DNA from: JAXGXJ01 sp040772905
GTDB taxonomy: Bacteria > Actinomycetota > Thermoleophilia > RBG-16-64-13
Direction of reading: 5' to 3'
Assembly: GCA_040772905.1 (NCBI GenBank)
Contig: JAXGXJ010000009.1
Location: 1 to 64,000, forward strand
DNA: 64,000 nt
Of this stretch, positions 1 to 8,862 are shown piece by piece; positions within the stretch are counted from its first letter, which is position 1; each line of letters opens with the position of its first letter. The position numbers were made by a program, and so were the translations under genes. The notes beneath the pieces were generated by a model. The model had not been told where the DNA came from. It did no database searches and was given only the letters and a program-made list of their open reading frames with translations.

Positions 1-1
1 C

Positions 2-2059
2 GCCCCGCATCTCGGTCCGCGCGACCTGGTGGGCGACGGCGCCCTGTCCGAGGTCGGCTGCGACGGCGGCGCGGGGACGGCTGGCACGGGCGTCTTGGGA
101 GGCATCGACCGCGGGCCCGAGAGCCCGTTCGGCGCGGAGTTCGACGACTGGGATGACGGGCGCACGGCGGTGCGCAGTCCTCTGGCCCCCTTGATCGGCG
201 GCACTGGTGGCGCCGGCGGTCTCGGTGGGGGTGGACTGGTGGATGGCGCTCAGGCCTACGCCGACATCTTCTCGTCCGGCGGCACCGCGGCCGTCGCTTC
301 GGGGGGCATGGCGGGCGCGACTATGGCAGGCAGCGTGGGGGCGGGTACGCAGGAGGCTGGTGTTCCGGACGTTCAGACGGCACGCGGTCCCGGCGGGGGA
401 AGTGGGCCGGGCGCGGCCGGCCGGTCGGCTGGCGCGGCCGAGGTGGGGGCGCAGCCGGGGGCTGACTCTCAGCCGGGCTCGGGAGCGGAACACACCGACG
501 AGCCGCCGGCGGCGCAGGAGACGTTGCCCGGGCTGGCCCGGGCTCCACGCCAGATCGCTCTGCCCGTGGAGGAGCCCGCGTACATGCTCCCCGAGACACA
601 TCTTCTGCGGAAGAGCACGCCGGCGAGCGTGTCGGCGCAGCAGGGTGAGCGCGACACCGCCAACGTGCTGCTGCACGCTTTGGCCCAGTTCGGTGTGGAG
701 GCGCGGCTGATCGGGATGGTGGTGGGACCTCGCGTCACCCGGTACGAACTGCAGCTCGCACCCGGCACCAAGGTCTCGCGCGTGACAAACCTCAAGGACG
801 ACTTGGCTTACGCCCTGGCGAGCACTGAGATCCGCATCCTGGCGCCCATCCCGGGCAAGTCGGCGGTGGGGGTGGAAGTGCCCAACCAGCGTCCCGACTT
901 CGTCACGCTGGGCGACATCTACCGCGAGTTCCCCAAGTCGGCCGGTCCGCTGATGGTGTGGCTGGGCAAGGACATCTCGGGCAAGCCAGTGTACGCCGAT
1001 CTCACCCGCATGCCGCACCTGCTCATCGCCGGCACCACGGGCTCGGGCAAGAGCGGATGCGTCAACTGCCTGGTGTCGTCCATCCTCCTGCGCAGCACAC
1101 CCGAGCAGATCCGCTTCATCATGATCGACCCCAAGAAGGTTGAGTTGTCGCACTACGACCGCATCCCGCATCTGCTGGTGCCGGTGGTGACGAACATGAA
1201 GGACGCGGCCGGCGTCCTCCACAACGTGTGCAAGGAGATGGAAGACCGCTACGAGCTGATGGAACTGGAGCACGCGCGCAACCTGGGCGAGATGAACAAA
1301 GCTCGGGCCCGGCGCGGTGAGAGGGCGCTGCCCTACATCGTGGTGGTCATCGATGAGCTTGCCGACTTGATGATGGTGTCACCGCAAGAGGTGGAGGAAT
1401 ACGTCATCCGCCTGGCGCAGAAGTCGCGGGCGGTGGGCATCCATCTGGTGGTGGCCACCCAGCGCCCCTCGGCAGACGTCATCACCGGCATGATCAAGGC
1501 CAACATCCCCTCGCGCATCGCCTTCGCCGTCTCCAGCCAGGTCGATTCGCGCGTCATCCTGGACGTCAATGGGGCCGAGACCCTGCTGGGCATGGGCGAC
1601 ATGCTGTTCAAGCCGCTGGGCGCCAGCCACCTGCAGCGCGTGCAGGGCGCCTATATTACCGAGGAAGAGATCGCCATCTTGGTGAACCATTGGCGCCATC
1701 AGGCCGAGCCTGAGTTCCGTGAAGAGCTCCTGCGCCGTCCGCCCGACCCGAAGAAGGGGGGTGGCTCCGATGACGACATGTTCGACCCCGACGAGGACGA
1801 CCTCCTCGTCGATGCGGCGCGTCTGGTGATCGAGACCGGCAGTGCGTCTGTGTCCATGCTTCAGCGCCGTCTGCGCGTGGGGTACACGCGCGCCGGACGC
1901 CTCATAGACATGCTGGAGCGCCGGGGTATCGTGGGACCGTGGGAAGGGAGCAAGCCGCGGCAGATCCTCATCGAGGCCGATGACCTCGACCACGTGCTTG
2001 CCGGCTTGGACGGTGCCCCTCTCCTTGATGATGGCGACGACGGGACCGCCGGTGACTGA
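2..2059 (+). CDS. ftsK: DNA translocase FtsK/SpoIIIE (5' truncated)
   Basis: Hexameric ATPase that pumps DNA through the closing septum. The frame is open to the window edge; a GTG lies at 29, but the N-terminal membrane segments expected of FtsK are absent, so the true start is upstream of the window. Numbering from that GTG, residues 1-180 are a Gly/Ala-rich linker. The alpha domain begins near 205, Walker A GTTGSGKS is at 335-342 and Walker B (VVVIDEL) near 438-444. A C-terminal winged-helix gamma domain (about 590-660), which reads KOPS-type polarity sequences in the family, ends the protein. The stop overlaps the next gene by 8 bases. Confidence 0.95.
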   Translation, partial: APHLGPRDLVGDGALSEVGCDGGAGTAGTGVLGGIDRGPESPFGAEFDDWDDGRTAVRSPLAPLIGGTGGAGGLGGGGLVDGAQAYADIFSSGGTAAVASGGMAGATMAGSVGAGTQEAGVPDVQTARGPGGGSGPGAAGRSAGAAEVGAQPGADSQPGSGAEHTDEPPAAQETLPGLARAPRQIALPVEEPAYMLPETHLLRKSTPASVSAQQGERDTANVLLHALAQFGVEARLIGMVVGPRVTRYELQLAPGTKVSRVTNLKDDLAYALASTEIRILAPIPGKSAVGVEVPNQRPDFVTLGDIYREFPKSAGPLMVWLGKDISGKPVYADLTRMPHLLIAGTTGSGKSGCVNCLVSSILLRSTPEQIRFIMIDPKKVELSHYDRIPHLLVPVVTNMKDAAGVLHNVCKEMEDRYELMELEHARNLGEMNKARARRGERALPYIVVVIDELADLMMVSPQEVEEYVIRLAQKSRAVGIHLVVATQRPSADVITGMIKANIPSRIAFAVSSQVDSRVILDVNGAETLLGMGDMLFKPLGASHLQRVQGAYITEEEIAILVNHWRHQAEPEFREELLRRPPDPKKGGGSDDDMFDPDEDDLLVDAARLVIETGSASVSMLQRRLRVGYTRAGRLIDMLERRGIVGPWEGSKPRQILIEADDLDHVLAGLDGAPLLDDGDDGTAGD

Positions 2060-3149
2060 TCTGGTCGTCCCCTCCGTCACGGCGGCCGAGGTGATGGAGG
2101 GCGGGTTCCAAGTGGTCGATGTCCGCTCGCCCAGCGAGTTCGCCGACGGCCACATGCCCGGATCGGTCAACCGCCCCTTCTTGGACGACGGCCAACGTGT
2201 GGCGGTGGGTATCGCCTACGGGGAAGAAGGGGCCTCCAAAGCCAGGCTGGTGGCCATGGAGCAGGTGACGCCGGGTTTGGTCGCCTACCTCACGGGGCTG
2301 GCAGAGTTCACGCGCAGCCGGCCGCGTGGCCGTCGCGTGGCTGTGATGTGTTGGCGTGGGGGAGAACGCAGCCGCAACGTGGTCTTGCTCCTCGCCCTGC
2401 TCGGCATCCATGTGGTGACCGTCAGCGGGGGATACCGGGCCTATCGAAGAGAAGTGCTCTCACGACTGAGAGACTGGCGGCCTCCCGTGCCGGTGGTCAC
2501 GCTCTACGGTCACACAGGTTCGGGCAAGAGCGCCCTGTTGCGCGCCTTGGCCGAGATGGTTCCGGAGGCAGACGAGCCTCGCCCCTGGGTGGTCGACCTG
2601 GAGCAGCTGGCGTTGCATCGTGGTTCGTTGCTGGGTGGACTGAACCAGCCGGGCCGGCAGCGGCAGAAGGACTTCGACGCGCTGCTGTGGGAAGAGTTGC
2701 GTCATCAGCGCGGGGAGTATCTGGTGTTGGAGGGTGAGGGAGGGAGGATCGGACGCATCTATCTGCCCGGGACGGTGGCGGAGGCGGTGCGAAACGGCCT
2801 GCCTGTGAAGGTCGAAGCGTCTCTGGAGGAACGCGCCGCCCGCATAGTGCAGGAGTACGCACCCGAGCGGTGGGACGCCGAGGACGTGGCTCGCTTCCGC
2901 AAGAGCCTGGGTCTCATAGGCGGGCGTCTACCTAAGAAGACCCTGCATTCCTTGGAAAGCGCTTTTGATGATGGTAGATTTACCGACGTCGTGCGGGAGC
3001 TCTTGGTCGCGTACTACGATCCTCTCTACCAGAAGTCGTCGGTGGAGGGCCGGGACTTCGTATGGGAGTTTCAGACCAGCTCCGACCCACGGGCCGATGC
3101 GCGCAGGTTCGTGCGCGACATAGGCCCTGTCATCCGAGAGGTACTCTAG
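2052..3149 (+). CDS. mnmH: tRNA 2-selenouridine synthase (rhodanese + P-loop)
   Basis: Replaces the sulfur of 2-thiouridine at the tRNA wobble position with selenium, using selenophosphate. An N-terminal rhodanese domain (about residues 10-135) carries the catalytic cysteine in CWRGGERS, near residue 100. A C-terminal nucleotide-binding domain has the P-loop GHTGSGKS near 153-160. The chosen GTG overlaps the ftsK stop; in-frame ATGs at 2028 and 2031 are alternatives. The 365 residues match the family's usual length. No selD or other selenium gene lies in the window, so selenium use rests on the family assignment. Confidence 0.9.
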   Translation: MTDLVVPSVTAAEVMEGGFQVVDVRSPSEFADGHMPGSVNRPFLDDGQRVAVGIAYGEEGASKARLVAMEQVTPGLVAYLTGLAEFTRSRPRGRRVAVMCWRGGERSRNVVLLLALLGIHVVTVSGGYRAYRREVLSRLRDWRPPVPVVTLYGHTGSGKSALLRALAEMVPEADEPRPWVVDLEQLALHRGSLLGGLNQPGRQRQKDFDALLWEELRHQRGEYLVLEGEGGRIGRIYLPGTVAEAVRNGLPVKVEASLEERAARIVQEYAPERWDAEDVARFRKSLGLIGGRLPKKTLHSLESAFDDGRFTDVVRELLVAYYDPLYQKSSVEGRDFVWEFQTSSDPRADARRFVRDIGPVIREVL

Positions 3150-3986
3150 CTGACTTCCCCCATCGACATAGGCGCCTCTCTCCGGGAGGCACGTATCCGC
3201 CGCGATCTCACCATCAAAGACGTCGAGGACGTCACCAAGATCCGCGGCAAGTACCTGGAGGCGCTCGAAGAAGATGATTTCGAGGTGCTTCCCGGTGCCA
3301 CATGTGTGGTGGGCTTCCTGCGCACCTACTCCTCGTTCTTGAAGCTGGACGCCGATGCCATGGTGGAGGCGTACAAGACGGGCTTCGCGCGCTCCCGCTC
3401 CGATGAGGTTCCCATTGTCCGTACCGACGTCACCAAGGCGCCGCGCTCGCGCACCAGCGCCGAGCGCAAGAAGCAGCGGGTGCGGCGGCAGCACGGTAGT
3501 TACGTTATAGCCGCGGTGTTCGCACTTGTGGTGGTGGCTCTGCTGGCCTGGTTCGGGACGGGACGAGGAGAGGAAGCGGCGTCTCTGAGCGCTGCCAACA
3601 TCACCAGTTCCACGCTTACCACCACGGCTCCGTTGGTCGGGGGCAGTTCCACCACGTCGGCCCCGTCCACTACGGCTCCAGCGCGCACCACTACCACGGT
3701 AGCCGGCGGCACGGCTCCCACGGACGGTCCGATCGAAATGGTGCTCTCCGTGCAGGACGAGGAATGCTGGTTGGTCGTACGCGAAGACGGCGAGGGTGGA
3801 GCTGAGGTCTTCGCAGGCACCCTGTCGGCGGGCGGCAAGCAGACGTTCGACGGAGCTAAGAGCTACTGGTTGATGGCGGGCAACCCCGATGTCCTGCTCG
3901 TCACCGTCGAAGGCAGCGCTTACACCTTGCAGGAACCTGCCGGGACTTTCATCGTCACGGGGGCCGGCGTAGAGCGTTCACAGTAG
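3150..3986 (+). CDS. RodZ-like HTH membrane protein, CTG start
   Basis: RodZ-type bitopic protein: N-terminal XRE-like helix-turn-helix (HTH_25), one membrane segment, then an extracytoplasmic domain. The first in-frame GTG (3285) falls inside the HTH fold. Reading upstream in the same frame restores a normal N-terminus (SLREARIRRDLTIKDV, then IRGKYLEALEEDDFEVLPG) that begins at a CTG directly after the mnmH stop, with GAGAGG at 3136-3141 as ribosome-binding site. A membrane helix lies near residues 115-135, followed by a Thr/Ser-rich linker and a C-terminal beta domain. RodZ links MreB to the cell envelope in rods; that role is inferred. Length 278 residues. Confidence 0.82.
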   Translation: MTSPIDIGASLREARIRRDLTIKDVEDVTKIRGKYLEALEEDDFEVLPGATCVVGFLRTYSSFLKLDADAMVEAYKTGFARSRSDEVPIVRTDVTKAPRSRTSAERKKQRVRRQHGSYVIAAVFALVVVALLAWFGTGRGEEAASLSAANITSSTLTTTAPLVGGSSTTSAPSTTAPARTTTTVAGGTAPTDGPIEMVLSVQDEECWLVVREDGEGGAEVFAGTLSAGGKQTFDGAKSYWLMAGNPDVLLVTVEGSAYTLQEPAGTFIVTGAGVERSQ

Positions 3987-3989
3987 CCT

Positions 3990-5339
3990 ATGCGTGCCCC
4001 CGTGGGCCCATCGCCCAGACTCTATCTTCACACGCTGGGGTGCCCTAAGAACGATGCCGACAGCCGCACCTTGGCGCGGACGCTGGAGCAGCACGGTGTG
4101 ACCGTGGTCGGCGACCCAGCATCGGCCACGCACGTCCTCATCAACACCTGCGGCTTCATACAGGACGCGAAAGAGGAATCCATCGCTGCCATCCTCCAGG
4201 CCTGCGCGCGTCACGGTGGTCCGCAGGTGCTGGTCATGGGGTGTCTGGTGGAGCGCTATCGCGATGAACTGCAGGCGGGCATCCCGGAGGTGGGAGGTTG
4301 GTTCCGCCTGGGAGAAGAATCGCAGGTGGCGGACATGTTGAGGGCTGTGTCGCCCTCGGCCGCCGTGACCGCCTTCGAGCCGGCAGGTCTTGCGGCTGGT
4401 TGCTCGGCCGCGCAGGGCGAGGCCTCCTACGCCTACATCAAGATCTCTGACGGCTGCGACGAACTCTGTACGTTCTGTGCCATCCCCGCCATCAAGGGAC
4501 GCTACTACTCGCTGGATGCCGGGTCGATCCTGATCGAGGTCGATGCGTGCCTGGTTCAAGGGGCTCGGGAACTCGTGCTGGTGGGGCAGGACACAGCAGT
4601 CTGGCGCAGCGGTGATATGGACCTGCGAGGGTTGATCGACCGGATATTGGCGGACGAGCGGGTCGCCCGCGTCCGCGTGATGTATCTGCAGCCCGAGCAC
4701 GTATCCGACCGCCTACTCGAATACATGGCCCGCACCCCCCGAGTCTGCCGCTATCTGGACATCCCTCTGCAGCATACCCACCCCGAGGTGCTCAAACGGA
4801 TGGGGCGCTGGGGCGACGGCACCGTGTATGGCGGACTCATAGCTCACGCACGCCGGCTGATGCCCGACGTCTCCGTGCGCTCGACGTTCATCGTCGGCTT
4901 TCCCGGCGAGACGGAAGAGCACTTCCAGCAACTTCTCGACTTCGTCGACGACATGGGCTTTGACCACGCGGGCGGCTTCGTATACAGTCCGGAGGAGGGG
5001 ACTGTGGGAGCCACCTTGCGCCCGCGCGTGAGGAAGCGAGTGGCTATCGAGCGCCTCAACCGGCTCACGGAGCTCTTGGCGCTCCGGGCCCAGGACGTCC
5101 ACGGCCGGCTCCTCGGGAAGAGCCTGCCCGTCATGATAGATGCGCTGGGTCCCTTCGGAGACGACGAGGGCGAGTCGGGCGTCGCGGCCGTAGGCCGCAC
5201 GGAAGGCCAGGCTCCCGACGTGGATGGAGTAACCTACATCGAAGGCGCCCTCCCCGAGGGGGTACGTCCCGGCGATGTGGTGAGCGTGACCATGACCGAC
5301 GCAGTGGGGCATGACATGATCGGAAGATGCGATGACTAG
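3990..5339 (+). CDS. rimO: Ribosomal protein S12 methylthiotransferase RimO
   Basis: Radical-SAM enzyme that methylthiolates the conserved aspartate of ribosomal protein S12. The N-terminal UPF0004 domain has cluster cysteines near 18, 54 and 85. The radical-SAM motif CDELCTFC supplies C156, C160 and C163, and a TRAM-like domain ends the protein. The opening LHTLGCPKNDADS and the CxxxCxxC context are typical of RimO rather than MiaB, and a separate MiaB lies at 10.4 kb. The ATG is three bases after the RodZ-like stop, so the genes are probably co-transcribed. Length 449. Confidence 0.93.
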   Translation: MRAPVGPSPRLYLHTLGCPKNDADSRTLARTLEQHGVTVVGDPASATHVLINTCGFIQDAKEESIAAILQACARHGGPQVLVMGCLVERYRDELQAGIPEVGGWFRLGEESQVADMLRAVSPSAAVTAFEPAGLAAGCSAAQGEASYAYIKISDGCDELCTFCAIPAIKGRYYSLDAGSILIEVDACLVQGARELVLVGQDTAVWRSGDMDLRGLIDRILADERVARVRVMYLQPEHVSDRLLEYMARTPRVCRYLDIPLQHTHPEVLKRMGRWGDGTVYGGLIAHARRLMPDVSVRSTFIVGFPGETEEHFQQLLDFVDDMGFDHAGGFVYSPEEGTVGATLRPRVRKRVAIERLNRLTELLALRAQDVHGRLLGKSLPVMIDALGPFGDDEGESGVAAVGRTEGQAPDVDGVTYIEGALPEGVRPGDVVSVTMTDAVGHDMIGRCDD

Positions 5340-5348
5340 CGTGGCGGC

Positions 5349-5984
5349 ATGAGACCGAACCTTCCCAACTCCATCACCTTGTTCAGGGTGCTGCTCGTAC
5401 CTGTGCTCATGGTCTTTATGCTCGTCCATATCCCTTTGGGTGACATCATCGCCTTGGTGATCTTCGTGGTGGCCGCGGGCAGCGATTCCCTCGACGGGTA
5501 CATCGCCCGGAAGACGCGTCAGACCACGGTCATGGGCGCATTCCTCGATCCCCTGGCCGACAAGCTCTTGATCACGGCTGCGCTTGTCTCGCTGGTGGCG
5601 CTGGACGAACTGTCCGCCTGGGTTGCTATGGTTGTGATCGCGCGTGAGTTCGCGGTCTCGGGCCTGCGCATGGTGTCGGCGGTGCAGAACATCGTCATAC
5701 CGGCCAGCAAGTGGGGCAAGGCCAAGACCGCTTCGCAGATGTTGGCGGTGGCGGCGCTCCTCATCGAGCCGCGCTGGTTGGACCCGGGGTGGACATTGGG
5801 AGGACAGAAGATCACCTGGTACCTGGTCATGCTCATGTTGGTGCTCACGGTCGTGAGTGCGGCCGACTACTTCTTGCACGCCTGGAGGAGGCTCAGCGGC
5901 GGGGTGCAGGCGGCATCCTCGGGCGCTCCCATCGAGCAGCCGGGCGGTGATCGTGTCGGTCTCGACCGGGCGCGTGGTACATGA
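5349..5984 (+). CDS. pgsA: CDP-diacylglycerol-glycerol-3-phosphate 3-phosphatidyltransferase
   Basis: Commits CDP-diacylglycerol to phosphatidylglycerol synthesis at the membrane. The CDP-alcohol phosphotransferase signature is complete: D46..D49-G..A-R...G63...D67...D71 (DSLDGYIAR ... GAFLDPLADK). Several hydrophobic segments surround it. The protein is 211 residues, normal for PgsA. It follows rimO by 9 bases and overlaps thpR as ATGA. The rimO-pgsA-thpR-recA order is a familiar Gram-positive arrangement. Confidence 0.93.
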   Translation: MRPNLPNSITLFRVLLVPVLMVFMLVHIPLGDIIALVIFVVAAGSDSLDGYIARKTRQTTVMGAFLDPLADKLLITAALVSLVALDELSAWVAMVVIAREFAVSGLRMVSAVQNIVIPASKWGKAKTASQMLAVAALLIEPRWLDPGWTLGGQKITWYLVMLMLVLTVVSAADYFLHAWRRLSGGVQAASSGAPIEQPGGDRVGLDRARGT

Positions 5985-6601
5985 GTGACGGCCGCGTGTC
6001 GCGAGGGCGGGAAACGGTCCGCCGCTCTCATGCCGGCTCGGGCGTGGATGGAGTGAGACAGAGGTTGTTCGTGGCCGTGCCTCTGCCCGAGGGACTTCTT
6101 CCGTCGGTCCAGCAGGCGCAGGCGAGTCTGCCGCACATCTCGGGCTTACGGATCCTTGGGCGCGAACAACTGCACGTGACCTTGGCCTTCATCGGCGAGG
6201 TGGACGAGGAGAAGGCGCGCGCGGCGTGCGCCGTGGTGGCCGCGGTACCGACCGATCTCGGGGGAGAAGGTGTGCTCGATGGATTCCTGCTCCTGCCCTC
6301 GCCCGGACGTGCGCGGGTGGTCACCCTTGCCGTGCGTGACGAGGAGGGGGCGTTCGCTCGACTCTTCGAGCATGTGATGAGCGGACTCGAACGAAACGGG
6401 GTCATGCAGCGCGAGAAGCGGCCGTTCCGGCCCCATGTCACCGTGGCACGCCTAAGGGTCCCCACGATGCTGCAACCAAAGTCGGAGTGCACCGAGGCAC
6501 CCTACCGGATAGAGTCGGTGTGCCTCTACAGAAGCGAGCTGAAGCGTGAGGGCGCCGTGTACACGGTACTTGAGCGCACGAGAATGGAGGGGCTGACGTG
6601 A
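5981..6601 (+). CDS. thpR: RNA 2',3'-cyclic phosphodiesterase (LigT family)
   Basis: 2H-phosphoesterase that opens 2',3'-cyclic phosphate ends of RNA; historically called 2'-5' RNA ligase. Both HxT motifs are visible: HVTLAF at H65 and HVTVARL at H152. The N-terminal 25 residues before QRLFVAVPLP are longer than usual and polar, so a later start is possible, but no better in-frame start codon with a ribosome site was seen. Overlaps pgsA (ATGA) and recA (GTGA), implying translational coupling. Confidence 0.88.
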   Translation: MSDGRVSRGRETVRRSHAGSGVDGVRQRLFVAVPLPEGLLPSVQQAQASLPHISGLRILGREQLHVTLAFIGEVDEEKARAACAVVAAVPTDLGGEGVLDGFLLLPSPGRARVVTLAVRDEEGAFARLFEHVMSGLERNGVMQREKRPFRPHVTVARLRVPTMLQPKSECTEAPYRIESVCLYRSELKREGAVYTVLERTRMEGLT

Positions 6602-7758
6602 GTAAGACCCAGGGCGGAGGAGGAGCATTGGAGAAGGAGAAGGCTCTCGAGATGGCTGTGCTGCAGATAGAGCGGCAGTACGGCAAGGGTTCCATCATGC
6701 GTCTGGGTGACGAGTCGGCGGCCCTTCATGTGTCGGCCATCTCCACCGGGTCGTTGGCGCTCGACCTGGCCCTGGGCGTGGGAGGAGTGCCTCGGGGTCG
6801 TGTGGTGGAGATCTTCGGGCCCGAGTCCAGCGGCAAGACGACGCTGGCACTGCACATCATCGCCGAGGCGCAACGGGCCGGAGGTAAGGCGGCCTTCATC
6901 GACGCGGAGCATGCCATGGATTCGGCCTACGCGCGCCGCATCGGAGTGAACGTCGATGAATTGCTGGTGTCGCAGCCCGACAACGGTGAGCAGGCCTTGG
7001 AGATCACCGAGTTGCTTATCCGCAGCGGAGCACTCGACATCGTCGTGGTCGACTCTGTCGCGGCCCTCACTCCTAGAGCTGAACTTGAGGGTGAGATGGG
7101 CGACTCTCATGTAGGCCTTCAGGCTCGTCTCATGAGCCAGGCCATGCGCAAGTTGGCGGGCACCATAAGCAAGACTCAGACCACCGCGGTTTTCATCAAC
7201 CAGCTCCGCGAGAAGGTGGGGGTCATGTTCGGCAACCCCGAGGTGACCCCGGGCGGCCGGGCCCTCAAGTTTTACGCCTCCGTGCGGCTTGATATCCGCC
7301 GCATCGAGACCCTCAAAGAGGGCACCGAGGCTGTGGGCAACCGGGTGCGCGTGCGCGTGGTGAAGAACAAGGTGGCTCCGCCCTTCAAAGAGGCCGAGTT
7401 CGACATCATGTACGGCACCGGCATCTCCACGGAGGGCGATGTCCTCGATCTGGCCGTGAACAACAAGATCGTGCAGAAGAGCGGGGCGTGGTTCTCGTAC
7501 GGCGACCAGCGGCTGGGCCAAGGCCGCGAGAATGTGCGCCAGTTCCTGCGTGACAATCCCGAGCTGGTGCGTCAGTTCCGTGAAGAGGTCATCAAGGTGC
7601 TGGCTCCCGACTGGATGGCGGCCGCCCCGGCCGACGCACCGGCTGGAGCGGATGCCGGGCCCCGCATGCAGTCCGCCGATGCGGGCGGCGACGGAGCGGG
7701 ACTCGTGCAAGGTGGGCAGGCTGGCGATGACGCCGGGATGCCCGAGACAGGGGTGTGA
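6598..7758 (+). CDS. recA: Recombinase RecA
   Basis: Strand-exchange ATPase for homologous recombination and SOS induction. Walker A GPESSGKT sits at 74-81 and the L2-region motif QLREKVGVMFGNPE is intact. The core is followed by an Ala/Gly/Asp-rich tail of about 40 residues. Length 386. The GTG start overlaps the thpR stop. No SOS box stands out upstream, consistent with expression from within the pgsA-thpR-recA operon. recX follows after 50 bases. Confidence 0.97.
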   Translation: MSKTQGGGGALEKEKALEMAVLQIERQYGKGSIMRLGDESAALHVSAISTGSLALDLALGVGGVPRGRVVEIFGPESSGKTTLALHIIAEAQRAGGKAAFIDAEHAMDSAYARRIGVNVDELLVSQPDNGEQALEITELLIRSGALDIVVVDSVAALTPRAELEGEMGDSHVGLQARLMSQAMRKLAGTISKTQTTAVFINQLREKVGVMFGNPEVTPGGRALKFYASVRLDIRRIETLKEGTEAVGNRVRVRVVKNKVAPPFKEAEFDIMYGTGISTEGDVLDLAVNNKIVQKSGAWFSYGDQRLGQGRENVRQFLRDNPELVRQFREEVIKVLAPDWMAAAPADAPAGADAGPRMQSADAGGDGAGLVQGGQAGDDAGMPETGV

Positions 7759-7808
7759 CACGGTGATCGGGTGCAGGGCGCGCTGAGCCTGCACGAGGGC
7801 TGATTCTC

Positions 7809-8525
7809 ATGGCTCGAGTCCGCCGTCAGGATGGTCCGGAAGTGCGCTCGGGCGTCATCACCCGGTTGGCGGTGCGGTCGGGACGGCCCGACCGCACGCG
7901 GGTGTATCTTGATGGACATCTGGCCGTGGAGCTGGCCACCCAGGTGGTGCAGGAAGCTCGTCTGCGCGAGGGCTGTGTGCTCGAGGAGCCTCGTTTCGCC
8001 GAGCTCCTGGCTGCTGATGAGCCTCATCGAGCGCGCTCCCGTGCGCTCCATCTGCTCGCCGCGCGCGACCGCTCGGTGGCTGAGGTGAAGCGACGCCTCG
8101 AGAGCGCCGGCTTCTCCGAGCCCACGATCGCGTCCACGGTAGCATGGCTTTCGGACCTCGGCTACCTGGACGATGAACGCTTCGCCGGCCGCTTCGTGAG
8201 CGAGAAGGCCAAGTCGGGCTGGGGCGAACGTCGGCTTCGCATAGAGTTGGCCCGCAAAGGTGTGGAGCGGAAGCAGGTCGACCAGGTCCTGGTCGCGTCA
8301 CAGGAGGACGAAGAAGTCAGCCGAGCTCAGGATGAGGCACTCGTCGGTCTGGTCCGCAGGCGCTTCGCTCGGCGTTGGGAGGAAGACCGCGAAGGCAGCG
8401 AACGTAGACTCACGGGGTTTCTTCTGCGCCGGGGATACGGCTGGGACGACGTCTCCCGTCTCATCCGGCTCATGGACGGAGACGCGCCGGGGCGTGCGGG
8501 CACCGGGGAGGTCGACGCTCCTTGA
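7809..8525 (+). CDS. recX: Regulatory protein RecX
   Basis: Modulates RecA filaments. Three-helix RecX repeats are recognisable from about residue 65 (RALHLLAARDRSVAEVKRRL, then WLSDLGYLDDERFAGRFV). The N-terminal 60 residues resemble the beta-rich extension found in Gram-positive RecX. Length 238. It lies directly downstream of recA as usual. The TTGACA of the next promoter (8522-8527) overlaps its stop codon. Confidence 0.92.
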   Translation: MARVRRQDGPEVRSGVITRLAVRSGRPDRTRVYLDGHLAVELATQVVQEARLREGCVLEEPRFAELLAADEPHRARSRALHLLAARDRSVAEVKRRLESAGFSEPTIASTVAWLSDLGYLDDERFAGRFVSEKAKSGWGERRLRIELARKGVERKQVDQVLVASQEDEEVSRAQDEALVGLVRRRFARRWEEDREGSERRLTGFLLRRGYGWDDVSRLIRLMDGDAPGRAGTGEVDAP

Positions 8526-8551
8526 CACCCCGGAGAAAGCGCCTGTAAACT
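8522..8551 (+). promoter_or_regulatory. Housekeeping-sigma promoter for recX-rny RNA
   Basis: A perfect -35 TTGACA (8522-8527) and a -10 TAAACT (8546-8551) are separated by 18 bases. Transcription would start near 8558, inside a 337-base gene-free stretch. It is the best consensus promoter seen in the window. Confidence 0.75.
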
Positions 8552-8557
8552 CGCCAT

Positions 8558-8787
8558 GTGTGATGATCGGTCGACGGCGGATAGGCCCGACCTTGCTGAT
8601 AGCGATAAATGGCGTTGAGTAGGCCTTTCTGGATACATGGCAGGAGCCGAAAACGTAATTTAGACCTGGACATATCCGATGCCCGCCTGTGAACAGGTCG
8701 CAGGTCACCTAGGGGCATGGAATAGAGACCAGCAGGCAAGGAACAGCCAGTAGTAGCGGCCGGGCATGAGCTCGGCCTCTTTGTTTT
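8558..8787 (+). ncRNA. Candidate structured RNA of unknown family
   Basis: Gene-free stretch bounded by a consensus promoter and an intrinsic terminator, giving a transcript of about 230 bases. Local pairings are visible: GGTCG (8569-8573) with CGACC (8588-8592); ATGCCC with GGGCAT enclosing a CCTG-TGAA-CAGG hairpin (about 8680-8718); and the terminator hairpin. No open frame with a convincing start was found. It does not match my recollection of 6S, tmRNA, RNase P, SRP or common riboswitch cores. It could be a free small RNA or a long attenuated leader for rny, whose start is 76 bases past the terminator. Confidence 0.55.
8758..8787 (+). terminator. Rho-independent terminator before rny
   Basis: Stem GGCCGGGC pairs with GCTCGGCC (8 bp with one G-T pair) around an ATGA loop, followed by a T-rich tail (TCTTTGTTTT). 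It ends the candidate RNA upstream of rny. Confidence 0.8.
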
Positions 8788-8862
8788 CGCCGCCCGTTCT
8801 TCACTCCCCGGCAGGACGTGCCGTGATGACGACACTGACGACATCGAGTGGAGTGATGATAA

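Noticed and set aside
8558..8787. 6S RNA, tmRNA or RNase P RNA between recX and rny
   Set aside because: No long closing stem with central bubble, no tRNA-like ends or tag frame, and no RNase P core motif were found. Kept as an unknown RNA.
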